Position numbers and translations under genes: made by a program
Notes under the pieces: generated by a model
What the model was told of the DNA's origin: nothing
Databases searched by the model: none
Seen by the model: the letters and a program-made list of their open reading frames with translations, nothing else
Origin: Neoroseomonas lacus
GTDB lineage: Bacteria; Pseudomonadota; Alphaproteobacteria; Acetobacterales; Acetobacteraceae
Direction of reading: 5' to 3'
Assembly (NCBI RefSeq): GCF_014644535.1
Contig: NZ_BMKW01000015.1
Span: forward strand, 62,001 to 126,000
DNA length: 64,000 nt
Shown here: positions 63,805-64,000 of the stretch, piece after piece
How positions within the stretch are numbered: the first letter of the stretch is position 1
Layout of the letters: the number at the start of each line of letters is the position of its first letter

Positions 63805-64000
63805 TGACCCTTCTCGCCGAAGCCCCGACCACCCAGCGCACCGTCCTGCATGTCGGCTGCGGCATGGCCGACCCGCGCAAGCTACCGTCTGCCTTCTTCG
63901 CGCCAGGGGTATGGCGGGAGGTGAGGCTCGACATCGACCCGGGCGTCACGCCCGATATCGTGGCGACCATCACCGACATGGCGGCGGTCGACAGCGGCAG
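63805..64000 (+). CDS. SAM-dependent methyltransferase, truncated by window end
   Basis: The first 65 codons are visible: MTLLAEAPTTQRTVLHVGCG (SAM motif I is LHVGCG), then EVRLDIDPGVTPDIVATITDM, as in class I methyltransferases often found in surface-glycan clusters. GGAG lies before the ATG, 13 nt after the FkbM stop. The gene runs off the window. Confidence 0.75.

Overview
The window is GC-rich (roughly 70%, judged by eye) bacterial chromosome with almost no space between genes. Tat-type signal peptides, two TctC/Bug-type binding proteins, TypA, HrcA beside RNase PH, a DUF2244 protein, a TSUP/TIGR02186 pair and the dnaX-YbaB-recR order with the SRP RNA upstream of dnaX point to an alphaproteobacterium. 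Acetobacteraceae (Roseomonas-like) is my best guess; this is inference from gene content and no database was searched.

Layout. 72-4281 (minus): a periplasmic isoaspartyl-methyltransferase-like protein, a membrane spermidine-synthase-like protein and an alpha/beta hydrolase. 4574-7672 (minus): recR, YbaB, dnaX and ffs. 7765-14836: YHS protein, NudC, two paralogous lipoproteins, endonuclease III, a RES/Xre toxin-antitoxin pair and an RTX-like repeat protein. 14936-23189 (minus): TypA, two secreted proteins of unknown role, a RutE-like nitroreductase, an Nfu-type scaffold, and a Usp/TIGR02186/TSUP cluster. 23416-33105: 5'-nucleotidase, aquaporin, AmpG-like transporter, FUSC protein, alanine dehydrogenase and a MarR regulator diverging from an NTF2-like gene. 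33110-46337: solute-binding proteins, an XRE-cupin regulator, RraA-like and LOG proteins, rdgB, rph, hrcA and a GntP/patatin pair.

46726-61918 is the most distinctive part. An ABC-F gene is preceded by a 22-codon leader ORF and stacked hairpins that look like an attenuator. Next, an IclR regulator diverges from a ten-gene catabolic operon with mostly 4-base overlaps: hydantoinase/oxoprolinase A and B, a complete oligopeptide-type ABC importer (one permease fused to its ATPase), an SDR and a three-subunit HcnABC/opine-oxidase-like dehydrogenase. The operon reads as uptake, ATP-driven cyclic-amide opening and flavin oxidation of one compound, whose identity I cannot tell. A PEP-mutase/isocitrate-lyase family gene, an FkbM methyltransferase and a truncated methyltransferase end the window.

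Scattered through the intergenic spaces is a repeat family of about 210-300 bp. Each complete copy has two hairpins at each end (P1-P2-core-P3-P4), and the stem sequences differ between copies while pairing is kept. One copy carries a 105-bp insertion, another appears to supply the start region of a gene. No transposase, integrase, CRISPR array or tRNA gene was recognised.
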